Positions 1 to 9,008 are shown, numbered from the stretch's first letter. The stretch: DNA of 64,000 bases from CAWCCP01 sp963701245 (GCA_963701245.1 OY969576.1:186001-250000), one strand, 5' to 3'. Notes: generated by a model not told the origin, from the letters alone. Made by a program: numbers and translations.

Positions 1-59
1 TCGGCAGAACGGGTAGAGCTGGTAAAGTTGGTTACGCTCTGACATTTGTCGAAAAATAG
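1..59 (+). CDS. DEAD-box RNA helicase, 3' end only
   Basis: The window opens inside this gene. Codons from base 3 to a TAG at 57-59 read GRTGRAGKVGYALTFVEK. GRTGRAG is motif VI of DEAD-box ATP-dependent RNA helicases (arginine-finger segment of the second RecA domain), and a GxAxTFV strand normally follows it. Family members unwind short RNA duplexes in ribosome assembly or mRNA decay. Only 18 codons are visible. The stop comes about 11 residues after motif VI, earlier than is usual for a complete RecA-2 domain, so the protein may be C-terminally clipped. The rest lies outside the window. Confidence 0.8.
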   Translation, partial: GRTGRAGKVGYALTFVEK

Positions 60-95
60 TAACCTTCTCTGCTCTTTAGTATTGTAAAAACCTAG

Positions 96-1052
96 TTAGT
101 CTAGAGGGGTGTGTTGATAAATAAACTCACCAATTTGTCCGATTGCCGTTCTCGCTTCTGGCACGATGCGAGCAAAAAGATGCCATACGTGCCATAGCCC
201 TTTAGCTTTATAGAGCATCACTTCAACTCCCTCGCTCTTGGCCTTTTGCACAAATTTCTGAATGCCATCGTACATTAATTCATCTGAATCTACGTGTAGC
301 AGTAGCGGAGGAAAGCCTTTAAGACTTCCATAGAGTGGAGATGCGACCGGATGGTTTCGGGGTGTCCGCTGAAAGTAGGCATCAATAAAAAAGTTGAGAT
401 TATCCGATTGCAAGAAGAAATCTTTCTTGGCGTTTTTGCGCATGGCGTTCTCTATGTCGTACGCGTCAGTAGCTGGGCTGAGAGCTACGGCACAAGCAGG
501 ATTGGGTAGCCGTTGTTCGCGAATTATATGCAAGAGCGAAAGTACGACCGAACCTCCTGCAGAGTCACCAGCCAGCACAATCTTATTTGGTGGATACTTT
601 TTCAGTAACCACTGATAAGCCGCCAGAGCTTCATTAAGGGCGACCGGAAATGGATTTTCCGGAGCTAGTGAATAATGAAGTGATAAGGCTCTCGCTTTCG
701 CGGCGATGGCAATTCTGGCTATAAGTTCACGATGCACACTGCTGCTGTCAAATACAAAACCCCCACCATGGACATATAGTATAACGACATCTTTCCTAGT
801 ACTGCCGACATCGATCCATTCACCGACAAATCCTTTGTGCGCGATGGGCGTTATTTTTGTACCTTTTGGTAGCGGAAAGTGCTTTGATAAACGAGTATAC
901 GCGGCACGTTTTCTTTCAAGGTTTTCGGCTGTTACTGGTTCCCTAAGGAGTAGTGACAATTTGAGTGCATTTTTGACAATGCGGCTTCGGACACTGGGCA
1001 TTGCCTCATGATAGCAAACAACCGTAGTGGATATGTACTGATTGCCTCGCAT
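96..1052 (-). CDS. alpha/beta hydrolase-3 family esterase (HSL-like)
   Basis: Cytoplasmic carboxylesterase/lipase of the hormone-sensitive-lipase (alpha/beta hydrolase fold 3) family, probably cleaving short-chain esters. The HGGG oxyanion-hole motif lies at residues 95-98, the nucleophile elbow GDSAGG puts the catalytic Ser at 164, an acidic residue sits near 257 in a VDSDEL motif, and the catalytic His is near 288 (GLWHVW). Length 318 aa is normal. The start is uncertain: family proteins usually begin MPSxRxRxV, which matches an internal Met at position 1001 better than the first ATG. It faces the helicase tail convergently. Substrate is unknown. Confidence 0.85.
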   Translation of the reverse strand: MRGNQYISTTVVCYHEAMPSVRSRIVKNALKLSLLLREPVTAENLERKRAAYTRLSKHFPLPKGTKITPIAHKGFVGEWIDVGSTRKDVVILYVHGGGFVFDSSSVHRELIARIAIAAKARALSLHYSLAPENPFPVALNEALAAYQWLLKKYPPNKIVLAGDSAGGSVVLSLLHIIREQRLPNPACAVALSPATDAYDIENAMRKNAKKDFFLQSDNLNFFIDAYFQRTPRNHPVASPLYGSLKGFPPLLLHVDSDELMYDGIQKFVQKAKSEGVEVMLYKAKGLWHVWHLFARIVPEARTAIGQIGEFIYQHTPLD

Positions 1053-1191
1053 AAAGTCAAAATACCTAACGGTACGGCAAAATGGTCGTAGTGCTTAAAA
1101 AATATGTACACCTTTAACTTGTAAGTACTAATTTGGACAATGATTCTTTTGTCATAAGGTCTTGCCTGTCTTCAGTAGCAGAATAATAGTT

Positions 1192-1347
1192 ATGCCAACA
1201 CGCGATATTTTACTTTTTTTGAGCGTATTTTTGACGTCAATTGTTGAGGGCGTTGAAGTGTTGACTATCGTACTGGCTGTAGGTATAACTCGGGATTGGC
1301 GTTTTATCTGGTACACTTCGGCTCGAAAGTGTGTTTCATGTATTTGA
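1192..1347 (+). pseudogene. truncated COG4280/TMEM165-like membrane protein gene
   Basis: From an ATG at 1192 the plus strand encodes a first transmembrane helix containing the string FLTSIVEGVEVLTIVLAVGI followed by TRDWR. This is how a family of multi-pass predicted membrane proteins (COG4280, related to the TMEM165/GDT1 cation transporters, with the acidic EGxE signature) begins. The similarity stops near 1310 and the frame ends at 1347, whereas family members continue for about 200 more residues. I read it as a 5' remnant. No continuation is recognisable in the next 150 bases. Family naming is from memory of the motif. Confidence 0.5.
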
Positions 1348-1500
1348 GGGTCTCTTCGATGTTTACTGATAACGAAACCAGTATGTCGCTATTTTTAGTG
1401 CATGGTCAATGAAAGTGTGGATGGTTCAGATATTTTGTTGATAATTATCCCTTGAGAGCAAGTGCAACTAGCTGGAAAATCTCAAGACAAAGAGGAGAGA

Positions 1501-1977
1501 CTAGTACACGCTGTCTATCCCAAGCTTGCCGAGCTCTGCACTGCCCAAGACAGTATGCAGCTCAGCGGGGGCGTACAGAAGTAGCGGACCGGTCTGGTTG
1601 CCGCAGGCATCCAGTTGACCCGCCACGACCAATTGTGCGTGTTCATATGAACAATCGGATTCGAGCGCGGACCATGAGAGTAAGTGTTCCAGTGTGCCGT
1701 AGTCGGCAGTCGTGCTCTCAGCCCCTTGGTCACTTGTGGCATCAGGAAGGACTAAGGCTCCGCTACTCAGAGCAGCATGCTCTGTCTGATTCAGGCCTGT
1801 GGCGGCGGTACTGCCAAATTCCCGGACGAGCCACATGCCAGCAAGTTTGAGCGGAGATCCTGCTCTCGGACTCTCAGTCAATGCTCTGCAGAGGCTCTTT
1901 GTGCAAAACACTGCGACGTATTCGTCTGGGACGCTGATTTCAGGTTGTGGCGCTCGTATGTTCGTAGGGTATTCCAT
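1501..1977 (-). CDS. hypothetical protein, 158 aa
   Basis: Longest open frame between 1.35 and 2.0 kb. It is not recognised. The protein is hydrophilic in its first half and has no signal peptide, membrane segment or known motif. It contains four Cys. There is no convincing Shine-Dalgarno. Overlapping plus-strand frames of similar length exist, so coding status is uncertain. It lies just downstream of the graspetide ATP-grasp gene in the same direction (53 bp gap) and could be a third member of that operon. That is inference from position only. Confidence 0.35.
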   Translation of the reverse strand: MEYPTNIRAPQPEISVPDEYVAVFCTKSLCRALTESPRAGSPLKLAGMWLVREFGSTAATGLNQTEHAALSSGALVLPDATSDQGAESTTADYGTLEHLLSWSALESDCSYEHAQLVVAGQLDACGNQTGPLLLYAPAELHTVLGSAELGKLGIDSVY

Positions 1978-2029
1978 GTTGTCGCTTGTTATTAGGAAGT
2001 AAGTAAGTTGCCAGGCTTCCTATAGTGTT

Positions 2030-3007
2030 TCATGCCTGCGGATCTGATTCAAGCAAGGTGGCGATGGCCTTGCCGATCGGCAAGCCTGTCGCTTCCTCCA
2101 CGAATGCCCACTGACCGTTCGGATTGGTTTCCAGAAACCAATAGCCTCCTTTTTTATCCAGAAGAAGGTCAATTGCGCTGAAATTCAAGCCCAGTGCTTT
2201 GTTGAGCGCTATACACTTTTGTGCGAGCGCGTTTGGAAAGTCACGTATCGCTTCGAGTTGCGGCTTGCCGAGACGGTTGTCGCGCGTTGTAGCGTGCTCG
2301 CTCTCCTGTTCAACAGCGCTGTTCATGTATGCTGGAAAGACCTCATCGCCAACGACTGTGACGCGGATATCCTGGGCCGTATCGATCGCTTCCTGAAAGA
2401 TAGATGGAGCCAAATGCAGACCCGACAGGTCAGGCTTGTGCCGTTTGTCGATGATTGTTGTCAGTAGAATCTGCTGCTTGCCGTTGATAACGGGATACGT
2501 CGTGGTGAGCGGCTTACTGACACTTTGTGGATGGGCATCAAGAAAAACCGCTGCTTCTTCCGGGCTGGAGGTGATAATGGTATCCGGTACCGAGAAGCCA
2601 AGTTGATGCGCAACGGCCAGCTGCAGGTTTTTATTGCTGGATCTGAGCATAGCGTAATAATTTGAAACCCATGTGGCATGATCAAAAGCATCCGTGAACA
2701 ATAGGCTATGCTTTTCCAGGGCATCGAGTGAGTACGGTTTGAGTGCCTCATCTACCGACAGCGTATCGGCGCGTATCGGTTGCGGTTTACGGAACCACAC
2801 TCCGCTTACATTATCGAGTAGAGAGCTGTCGTAATCGACCAGAACCTTGTCTTTGACAATTCGATATGTCAGCTCTTTTCCATGAGTCAGGTCGCGCATA
2901 TCAAAAACAACGAGCGGCACCTTCAAGTGCCGCTCCACAAATGGCAGGTGAGCATCACCTTGTCCGGTAATAGCTACGACCTGTTTTTGTCGTTTTTTAT
3001 CGGGCAT
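2030..3007 (-). CDS. graspetide ATP-grasp ligase (MvdD/TgmB-like)
   Basis: ATP-grasp enzyme of the RiPP-maturase type (MvdC/MvdD, TgmB/SAV_5884-like). These enzymes phosphorylate Asp/Glu side chains of a precursor peptide and condense them with Thr/Ser or Lys to make omega-ester or omega-amide macrocycles. Diagnostic features are an N-terminal pre-ATP-grasp region containing GVWFRKP (about residues 69-75), a central ATP-binding segment with SKPLTTTYP, and the C-terminal Mg-binding signature FLETNPNGQWAFVEEATGLP (about residues 292-311), which is very characteristic of this family. Length 325 aa is typical. Its ATG immediately follows the TAA of the precursor gene, so translation is coupled. 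No maturation methyltransferase (TgmC-like) is seen nearby. Confidence 0.9.
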   Translation of the reverse strand: MPDKKRQKQVVAITGQGDAHLPFVERHLKVPLVVFDMRDLTHGKELTYRIVKDKVLVDYDSSLLDNVSGVWFRKPQPIRADTLSVDEALKPYSLDALEKHSLLFTDAFDHATWVSNYYAMLRSSNKNLQLAVAHQLGFSVPDTIITSSPEEAAVFLDAHPQSVSKPLTTTYPVINGKQQILLTTIIDKRHKPDLSGLHLAPSIFQEAIDTAQDIRVTVVGDEVFPAYMNSAVEQESEHATTRDNRLGKPQLEAIRDFPNALAQKCIALNKALGLNFSAIDLLLDKKGGYWFLETNPNGQWAFVEEATGLPIGKAIATLLESDPQA

Positions 3008-3181
3008 TTACGCCAGGTCTACAAGCGATTCGTGCGAATCGGTCGTCAGTGTTCGGCCTTTGATGTCGTCCATGTACCAGCCGTCCGTTTGCTGCGAATT
3101 ACTTATACATGTTAGCGTGCTTGCGCTCATCTCTTCAGTTACATCTTGCATTGCTGCTGCCCCGTATGGCTTTGTACTCAT
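3008..3181 (-). CDS. putative graspetide precursor peptide, 57 aa
   Basis: Small gene whose TAA stop directly abuts the ATG of the ATP-grasp ligase. The start at 3181 is chosen because a strong AAGGGGAAG ribosome-binding site precedes that ATG. A longer upstream frame to 3244 has none. The N-terminal leader contains KPYGAAAM, resembling the PFGLxxM-type leader motif bound by the maturase in TgmA/fuscimiditide precursors. The C-terminal half carries an acidic and hydroxyl-rich core (DGWYMDDIKGRTLTTDSHES) with five acidic residues plus Thr, Ser and Lys able to form omega-ester or omega-amide links. Precursor assignment is inference from size, adjacency and composition. The cross-link pattern cannot be predicted. 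Confidence 0.75.
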   Translation of the reverse strand: MSTKPYGAAAMQDVTEEMSASTLTCISNSQQTDGWYMDDIKGRTLTTDSHESLVDLA

Positions 3182-3280
3182 ATTCTTCCCCTTAATTGTT
3201 AATGTACCTTCATTTTGACACAAGGTGAATTGCGCGGTCAACATATGTAATAAAAATCACACTTTTAGCCGTCCATCGCC

Positions 3281-3286
3281 TACAAT
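3281..3286 (+). promoter_or_regulatory. -10 box of leaderless M13 peptidase gene
   Basis: TACAAT ends six bases before the ATG at 3293 and no Shine-Dalgarno is present, so transcription probably starts on the start codon. The 111-bp gap to the divergent precursor gene must hold both promoters. Confidence 0.6.
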
Positions 3287-3292
3287 ACTACT

Positions 3293-5260
3293 ATGCAATT
3301 GCAAGGTATGTCTGACTATGCATTCCAACTCGACCCGAAGGTTCGTCCCCAAGACGATTTCTTCAGTTGGGTGAATGACCGGTGGATCGCTGAGCATCCT
3401 ATTCCCCAGGACGAGCGTTGGATCGATCCTTTTTTGCTTCTGTCAAAAAAGGTGTGGGGCGAAATGCACGAGTTGTACGAAGAGCTGACGATTGCCGAGG
3501 TTTCACCGAATAGTGTCGCGCAACAGGTGCGCGACCTCTACTATACTGGTATGAACTTTGACTCGTTCGAAGCCATACATCTGGAGATCATCCACAAGTG
3601 GTTCGCTGATATCGACGCAGTCAAGGACAAACGGCAGATGAGCGTTATGCTGGGCAGGCTTGATCGGATCGGCGTAGGAGTGCTCTGGGCTGGCTATGTT
3701 GCGCCGGATAACGAGAACGCGTCACGCCATATCTTCCACCTAGCTCAACCGGGGTTGATACTGCCCGACCACACATACTATCTGGAGCAGACAGAGCTTA
3801 TGCAAAAGATTCGCCGAGCCTACCAGCGGCATACCGAAAAGGTCTATCGGCAATTTCCTAGGCTGGCACCCGATGCCGGTACACTATGGCGGACCGTCTG
3901 GGAAATTGAGCACGCACTCGCAGAGAAGTGCCGTAGTAAAGCCGATCTGCGTGACGTCGGCAAAAACTATAACCGTACCGACTTTGCTGGCCTGCTCCGG
4001 AGCTATCCGGAAGTCGATTGGGTGGCTTATGCCGATTCGCTTGGCTGGGAAGTACGCGGTGACCTGAGCGTGAATCAGCCTGAATACCTCGCCTTTGTTC
4101 AGTCGCAGCTTGATGCACAGCCCCTGGAAGCGTGGAAGGTCTATCTGAAGTGGAGGTTTTTAGTCGCGCACTACGGGAAAGTCAGTGAGCGCTTCGCACG
4201 CCTGCGCTTTGAGTTTTTTGGCATAGTACTCAACGGTACGCCGGACATGTTGCCGCTCTGGGAGCGTGTTGCCCGGTCCGTAGACGCCTACTTCGGTGAA
4301 GCTGCCGGCCACCTGTATGTTTCCAGGCATTTTCCAGAAACAGCAAAGCTGCAGGTTCGCGACATGGTTGAGCAAATCAGGCAGGCTTTCGCTGAGAGGA
4401 TCGGGCAGTTAGACTGGATGGGTCAACCGACCAAAGCGAAGGCGCTCCAAAAACTGGAGGCCATAACGGTGTTAGTCGGTTACCCTGATGAGTGGCATGA
4501 CTATGCTACGCTTACCATACGGCGCAGTTCTTACCTGGCAAATATCCTAGAGCTGGAGCAATTCCATACCGGGTATTTCCTCGACAAGCTGTGCGAGCCG
4601 GTATCCCGGAGCGAGTGGTTTATGTCACCACAGACCGTGAACGCGTACAATGATCCCTCACGGCTTGTCATCTGCTTTCCGGCAGCCATGCTGCAGCCGC
4701 CGTTTTACGATTCAGGTGCTTCACCTGCGGCGAACATGGGCGGTATCGGCACGATTATCGCACACGAGTTTACTCACGGATTTGACGATCGGGGCTGTAA
4801 TTTCGACGCGCAGGGCACAGTACGGAACTGGCAGACCGGGGCCGAACGACGAGAGTTCTCGCAGCGGGCGCTTACCTTGAGACAGCATGCCAATTGCTTC
4901 GAATTGCTGCCTGGGCTGTTCCTGAAAGGCAATATGGTGATCGGCGAGAGTATAGCCGATCTGGGCGGCATCGAGATCGCTTATCAGGCACTGCAACGTA
5001 AGCTAGGCTGTGATCCGAACCAAATAGCATGCGGCAATCTCACCGTAGCGCAGGCGTTCTTTATTCAGTACGCTTTGACCGAGTGCGGGCATGCCCGGCC
5101 CGAGTTCGTCCGCGAGATGGCCGCAACCGACTATCATCCGAGCGAACGTTTTCGCGTCAATGGCATTCTGGCTCATACGGAACCGTTCTATCAGGCGTTT
5201 GGTGTCCAGTCGGGCGATGCTCTGTACCGTCGGCCAGCTCAGCGGGCGCATATCTGGTGA
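3293..5260 (+). CDS. M13 family metallopeptidase (PepO/neprilysin-like)
   Basis: Zinc endopeptidase of family M13, 655 aa, the usual length. The zinc site HEFTH begins at residue 491 and the third ligand motif GESIADLGG is centred on Glu552 with Asp556. The N-terminal segment with DFFSWVNDRWI and the C-terminal AHIW end are typical. No signal peptide or membrane anchor is visible, so it appears cytoplasmic like PepO. M13 enzymes cut peptides below roughly 40 residues. It is transcribed divergently from the graspetide precursor/ligase pair, which suggests leader removal or product turnover (inference). GC content appears higher than in the ATP synthase region, hinting at transfer of the whole locus. 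Confidence 0.93.
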   Translation: MQLQGMSDYAFQLDPKVRPQDDFFSWVNDRWIAEHPIPQDERWIDPFLLLSKKVWGEMHELYEELTIAEVSPNSVAQQVRDLYYTGMNFDSFEAIHLEIIHKWFADIDAVKDKRQMSVMLGRLDRIGVGVLWAGYVAPDNENASRHIFHLAQPGLILPDHTYYLEQTELMQKIRRAYQRHTEKVYRQFPRLAPDAGTLWRTVWEIEHALAEKCRSKADLRDVGKNYNRTDFAGLLRSYPEVDWVAYADSLGWEVRGDLSVNQPEYLAFVQSQLDAQPLEAWKVYLKWRFLVAHYGKVSERFARLRFEFFGIVLNGTPDMLPLWERVARSVDAYFGEAAGHLYVSRHFPETAKLQVRDMVEQIRQAFAERIGQLDWMGQPTKAKALQKLEAITVLVGYPDEWHDYATLTIRRSSYLANILELEQFHTGYFLDKLCEPVSRSEWFMSPQTVNAYNDPSRLVICFPAAMLQPPFYDSGASPAANMGGIGTIIAHEFTHGFDDRGCNFDAQGTVRNWQTGAERREFSQRALTLRQHANCFELLPGLFLKGNMVIGESIADLGGIEIAYQALQRKLGCDPNQIACGNLTVAQAFFIQYALTECGHARPEFVREMAATDYHPSERFRVNGILAHTEPFYQAFGVQSGDALYRRPAQRAHIW

Positions 5261-5400
5261 TTCCTAGCGTGCCGTTGTCTAATAATGGGGGTCTATGCGC
5301 TCTCACTTACTTACCTTGAGGGGACGATTGCCATTTTGTTCCGATGGACATGCTAAGTAGTTATGAGCGAAAGGTTACACTACAATTGTTTCCTGGCTAT

Positions 5401-5973
5401 TCAAGTCAACAACTGCACTTCTTTATAACGAAAACAGTCAATGACATGGTCATTTACCATCCCTGTAGCTTGCATATAGGCGTAGATTATCTTTGGGCCT
5501 ACAAATTTGAATCCGCGTTTAAGCAAGTCCTTACTAAAAGTCGTTGCTTCAGGGGATTCTGCGGGTACTTCATGAAGTGATCGCCAATGATTCTGGATCG
5601 GCTTTTTACCCACAAATTGCCATTGATAGTTATTAAATGAGCCAAATTCATCCTGCACTTTCAAAAATTGTTGAGCGTTCGTAAATGCAGAGTATACTTT
5701 CAGATGATTCCGAACAATAGTTGGCTGCTGAAGCAAACCGCCAAGCTCTTTATTGGTAAATAAAGCAACTTTCTTTGGATCAAATCCGGCAAATGCCTTG
5801 CGATAGCCTTCGCGTTTATTCAGTATTGTTTGCCAAGATAGACCAGCTTGAGCACCTTCGAGTAAAAGAAAACCGAACAGCTGAATGTCATCATAGAGTG
5901 GGACACCCCATTCAGTGTCATGATAGTGCTTATAAAGGCTGTTGCTATTTGCCCATTGGCAGCGTGTTTTCAT
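5401..5973 (-). CDS. tag: DNA-3-methyladenine glycosylase I
   Basis: Base-excision repair glycosylase that removes 3-methyladenine from alkylated DNA. The protein (190 aa) follows the family end to end: the N-terminal Cys-containing segment CQWA, then DTEWGVPLYDD, the LEGAQAGLSW helix-hairpin segment, TILNKREGYRKAF, and the C-terminal VNDHVIDCFRY holding the His and Cys that, with the N-terminal Cys and His, make the structural zinc snap of Tag proteins. It is followed by a tautomerase gene upstream on the same strand with a 23-bp gap, possibly co-transcribed. Confidence 0.95.
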   Translation of the reverse strand: MKTRCQWANSNSLYKHYHDTEWGVPLYDDIQLFGFLLLEGAQAGLSWQTILNKREGYRKAFAGFDPKKVALFTNKELGGLLQQPTIVRNHLKVYSAFTNAQQFLKVQDEFGSFNNYQWQFVGKKPIQNHWRSLHEVPAESPEATTFSKDLLKRGFKFVGPKIIYAYMQATGMVNDHVIDCFRYKEVQLLT

Positions 5974-5996
5974 TGGTGATTTGTCGTCCAGTCAGC

Positions 5997-6428
5997 TTAT
6001 CTACTTTTAATTTTCGTAATCTCATCGCGAGCGGCAGCAACGAGTTCTTCGTTAGTGTGGGCATGTCCCCACAATCCCCATCCTCCATCGGCGGCTTCTG
6101 AGAGTAGTACCCAAGTTCGATCTTTAATACTCTCATCACCTGAAGACTTGGCAACTAAGTCGGTTAGCTGGGCGACGACAGCTAACTGCTTTTCTCGATC
6201 CAGAGCTCCTTTATTAGTGATAACTTGGACGCGTACATAGTTTTCGTCTCCATCGACATTTGCTAACGAGCCTGCAGGTGATTCATGGATAAATCCAGCA
6301 GTATTTTTTCGGAACATTGGAATATCCGGAACGCCCTCCACATTTTTAACGACTGTCGCTGCATCTGTTGCAAGTTTTTTTGTATCCATAAATGTACCTT
6401 CTTTTGCATAAATGTCTATCATTGGCAT
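5997..6428 (-). CDS. tautomerase-superfamily protein
   Basis: About 143 aa, resembling two-unit 4-oxalocrotonate-tautomerase/MIF-like proteins. It begins MPMIDIYA, giving a near-N-terminal proline as in these enzymes, and carries FIHESPAGSLANVDG and VRVQVITNKGALDREKQ segments that match the beta-alpha-beta fold. Tautomerases use Pro1 as general base. Here the proline follows Met, so Met removal would be needed. A GAGAGAA-type ribosome-binding site precedes the start. Substrate cannot be inferred. It probably forms a two-gene unit with tag. Confidence 0.7.
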   Translation of the reverse strand: MPMIDIYAKEGTFMDTKKLATDAATVVKNVEGVPDIPMFRKNTAGFIHESPAGSLANVDGDENYVRVQVITNKGALDREKQLAVVAQLTDLVAKSSGDESIKDRTWVLLSEAADGGWGLWGHAHTNEELVAAARDEITKIKSR

Positions 6429-6814
6429 AGTATTCTCTCCTCTATTTATTGATTCATTATACTTCGAATGAATGAATAAGGAGCTTTCTAGCTACCTAGA
6501 GTATAGCGGTCACTAAATATTCTGCGATGAAATTAGCGACAAAGTAGTTACGCTACGCCGTGATTGATGTACTAATTTTTATACATCTAGAAGCGTATAT
6601 TTCTGAAACCCTTAATGAACAAACTCTGTAATGTGAGCGTATTGTGCAACGTAGTAAGTCAGCTCAAATTAGGGGAGATTGCTGCCGTATCATAATCGAT
6701 CGTTGATCTTATGAGTCTTAGTAGGTGTATGTTATCTCACTAATTAATCACACGATTTATATTATTATTCAAGCATAACCATAATAGTTATGTAAGCGGC
6801 GGAGGTGCCCGAGA
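6429..6814. other. intergenic region, no gene seen
   Basis: About 386 AT-rich bases between divergent genes. It must contain the promoters for both sides. No RNA gene, repeat or conserved motif was recognised. Confidence 0.5.
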
Positions 6815-7714
6815 TTGAAGATACGATCTAAACTCTTTTATAGTTACCTGCTATTTCTTATTGTATACAGCGGATTTATACTTTTACCGGCGCCTTCACC
6901 TATCATCTTACTTCAGTACCATGTCAGCACTTTAGCACTGCGAATCATTTACATTACGATTATTATTTTGCTCGCAGCTATATGGTTTGCGGGTTTTTAT
7001 GGTTATGCAAAACTTCGCAACTATACCTTATTGATTAAGGACGATGCAGATGGAGAGCAGGTCGCAAAATTACTAAAAGGAATCTTCCTGCTCGTCATGT
7101 GGCTCCCAGTAACTTCCGTTATTTCAGCAGTGTTTAATTACATTGCGTCGAAACATACAGGATTGTTGCCTGCCGCAACAATAATCGAAAATTATATTAG
7201 TCTGTTATTCCCTTTGGTAGGGTTCATTCTCATTAGTCTTGGTGCGCGAGGACTCAGTCAAATCGTGCGTTGGCGGCCTACGTTCAATGAAGCTAACGTG
7301 CTGGCGGTACTACTTATTTACATTGGCCTCATATACTTCCATTTGGTAGCATCAACCCCCAATAGAGATACGGTTTATCATATGTCCGTCTGGTTGATTT
7401 TAACGACGCTTGTGGCACCCTATTTGTTTATGTGGTATTTGGGCTTTATGGCAACGTTTGGCATTTATCACTATCATCAAAAGGTTAAGGGTGCAGTCTA
7501 CAAAAAGAGCTGGAGCCTATTAGCGCTTGGCCTAGGCTGGCTCATCCTAATGTCAATTGTCTTTCAGTATTTGACGAGCCTATCGGCGAGACTTAGTCAT
7601 CTGTCGATTTACTGGATAGTTGCCATCTTGTATTCACTGCTACTTGTGTTATCGGTGGGCTTTGTGCTCATAGCGATCGGCACGAGGAAGTTACAAAGGA
7701 TCGAAGAAGTATAG
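6815..7714 (+). CDS. multi-pass membrane protein, unknown function
   Basis: 299 aa with about eight hydrophobic segments (roughly residues 8-25, 38-62, 85-110, 120-145, 160-178, 190-225, 240-262, 268-292). No known motif was recognised. The start is a TTG at 6815, chosen because GGAGGTG lies seven bases upstream. The next gene starts five bases after its stop, so the two form an operon. The strongly hydrophobic, Leu/Ile-rich composition suggests an inner-membrane scaffold or sensor domain. No catalytic residues can be proposed. Confidence 0.75.
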   Translation: MKIRSKLFYSYLLFLIVYSGFILLPAPSPIILLQYHVSTLALRIIYITIIILLAAIWFAGFYGYAKLRNYTLLIKDDADGEQVAKLLKGIFLLVMWLPVTSVISAVFNYIASKHTGLLPAATIIENYISLLFPLVGFILISLGARGLSQIVRWRPTFNEANVLAVLLIYIGLIYFHLVASTPNRDTVYHMSVWLILTTLVAPYLFMWYLGFMATFGIYHYHQKVKGAVYKKSWSLLALGLGWLILMSIVFQYLTSLSARLSHLSIYWIVAILYSLLLVLSVGFVLIAIGTRKLQRIEEV

Positions 7715-7719
7715 GCAGC

Positions 7720-7971
7720 ATGGGGACGAACGACAGTTTCTATAAAAAAGTAGTAGATATCACGTATGAATATCTTGGTCCATCGGCAGGTCGTTTTGTG
7801 GGACGTCAAGTACGAAATCACCTGAACAAAGAACCTGAGCGTTTGTGCAAGCAAGACTTAGCTGGATTGATTGACTGGGTTAGTTTGGCGATGGCGATCT
7901 TAATTGAAGATGAAAATTTAGTTAACAAATATGTGTCTGACTTAAAGGGTTTGACGCACAATGGTGGATGA
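7720..7971 (+). CDS. small hypothetical protein in operon with membrane protein
   Basis: 83 aa, soluble, starting at an ATG five bases after the membrane-protein stop. The second half is predicted helical (DLAGLIDWVSLAMAILIEDENLVNKYVSDL). No family was recognised. Coding status is supported by the tight spacing and an open frame that ends before the next promoter. It could be a regulatory partner of the membrane protein (inference). Confidence 0.65.
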   Translation: MGTNDSFYKKVVDITYEYLGPSAGRFVGRQVRNHLNKEPERLCKQDLAGLIDWVSLAMAILIEDENLVNKYVSDLKGLTHNGG

Positions 7972-8115
7972 TAAAAAGACCGATGAATGCCCCCAAAGTA
8001 GCAATTATCACTGATAGTAGTGAGTTTTAGAAGTATATTTTCTCTTAGAGATTAATGCATTATGCCTCTCCTGCATCATCAGGCTTCTCTGGCTTAATGT
8101 GAAGGAGGTGGGTAT

Positions 8116-8961
8116 ATGCCATACATAAAGGTGGGTCAAGAAAATAGTGCGCCTATAATGATTCATTACGAAGATCATGGTTCCGGTGATCCAGTGGTCA
8201 TGATACATGGCTTTCCGTTTTCCGGAAGAGCTTGGGAAAAGGAAGAAGTGGCATTATTAAATGCTGGATACAGGGTAATCACCTATGATAGGCGAGGTTT
8301 CGGAGAGTCTAGCAAACCGACAAAGGGCTATGATTACGATACCTTTACGCATGATCTAGATGTCATTCTGGATGTTCTATTGATGAGTCAAGGTATGAAA
8401 GATGCTGTGTTGGTCGGGCACTCTATGGGTACCGGTGAAGTCACGCACTATTTGGCTACAAAAGGATCAAAAGGCATTAAGAAAGGTGTGCTTATATCAC
8501 CCATCCCACCCTTTTTGTTAAAAACTAAGGATAATCCTACCGGCATAGACAAAAGTGTATTTGACGGTATTCAAGAAGCAATTTTAGAAGACCGCTTCGC
8601 CTACCTTACCCAATTTAATAACGATTTCTTTAATACTGATGAAAATCTAGGTGAAAGCGTAAGCCAGGATGCACTAAATGGACACTGGAACATTGCCGCG
8701 TTAGCTTCTCCAGAAGGAACATATGACTGCGTACCTAGCTGGTTAACAGATTTTCGTGATGACTTACCAATGCTTGACGTACCGATGCTTGTCATTCAAG
8801 GCGATGAAGACAGAATTTTGCCCTACGAATCGACTGGCAAACTTCTAAAAGATAAAATAAAGAACTGCAAACTCGTTACCATCGAGGGAGGTCCGCATGG
8901 TATACCTTGGACACACGCCGACAGAATAAATAAAGAACTCATCCAGTTCATAAAATCATAA
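8116..8961 (+). CDS. alpha/beta hydrolase, non-heme haloperoxidase type
   Basis: 281 aa serine hydrolase of the non-heme chloroperoxidase/esterase group. HGFPFSGRAW supplies the oxyanion region, GHSMGTGE the nucleophile Ser98 elbow, QGDEDRILPYE the catalytic Asp, and GGPHGIPWTH the catalytic His. YDRRGFGESSKP is the typical strand-4 motif. It is probably cytoplasmic, since no signal peptide is present. A canonical GAAGGAGG site lies seven bases before the ATG. Family members act as esterases or perhydrolases. The physiological substrate is unknown. Confidence 0.9.
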   Translation: MPYIKVGQENSAPIMIHYEDHGSGDPVVMIHGFPFSGRAWEKEEVALLNAGYRVITYDRRGFGESSKPTKGYDYDTFTHDLDVILDVLLMSQGMKDAVLVGHSMGTGEVTHYLATKGSKGIKKGVLISPIPPFLLKTKDNPTGIDKSVFDGIQEAILEDRFAYLTQFNNDFFNTDENLGESVSQDALNGHWNIAALASPEGTYDCVPSWLTDFRDDLPMLDVPMLVIQGDEDRILPYESTGKLLKDKIKNCKLVTIEGGPHGIPWTHADRINKELIQFIKS

Positions 8962-9008
8962 TTTTTGCATGCTTTTCAGAGAGCCAATGAAGAGTTAAGG
9001 GAGCGAGC

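Noticed and set aside
1452..1850. 132-aa plus-strand ORF
   Set aside because: Arg/Ser/Cys-rich composition typical of a shadow frame. The overlapping minus-strand ORF has the more protein-like composition, though that is uncertain too.
6815..8961. Phage or defence island
   Set aside because: The membrane protein, small partner and hydrolase show no phage structural, nuclease or sensor motifs.
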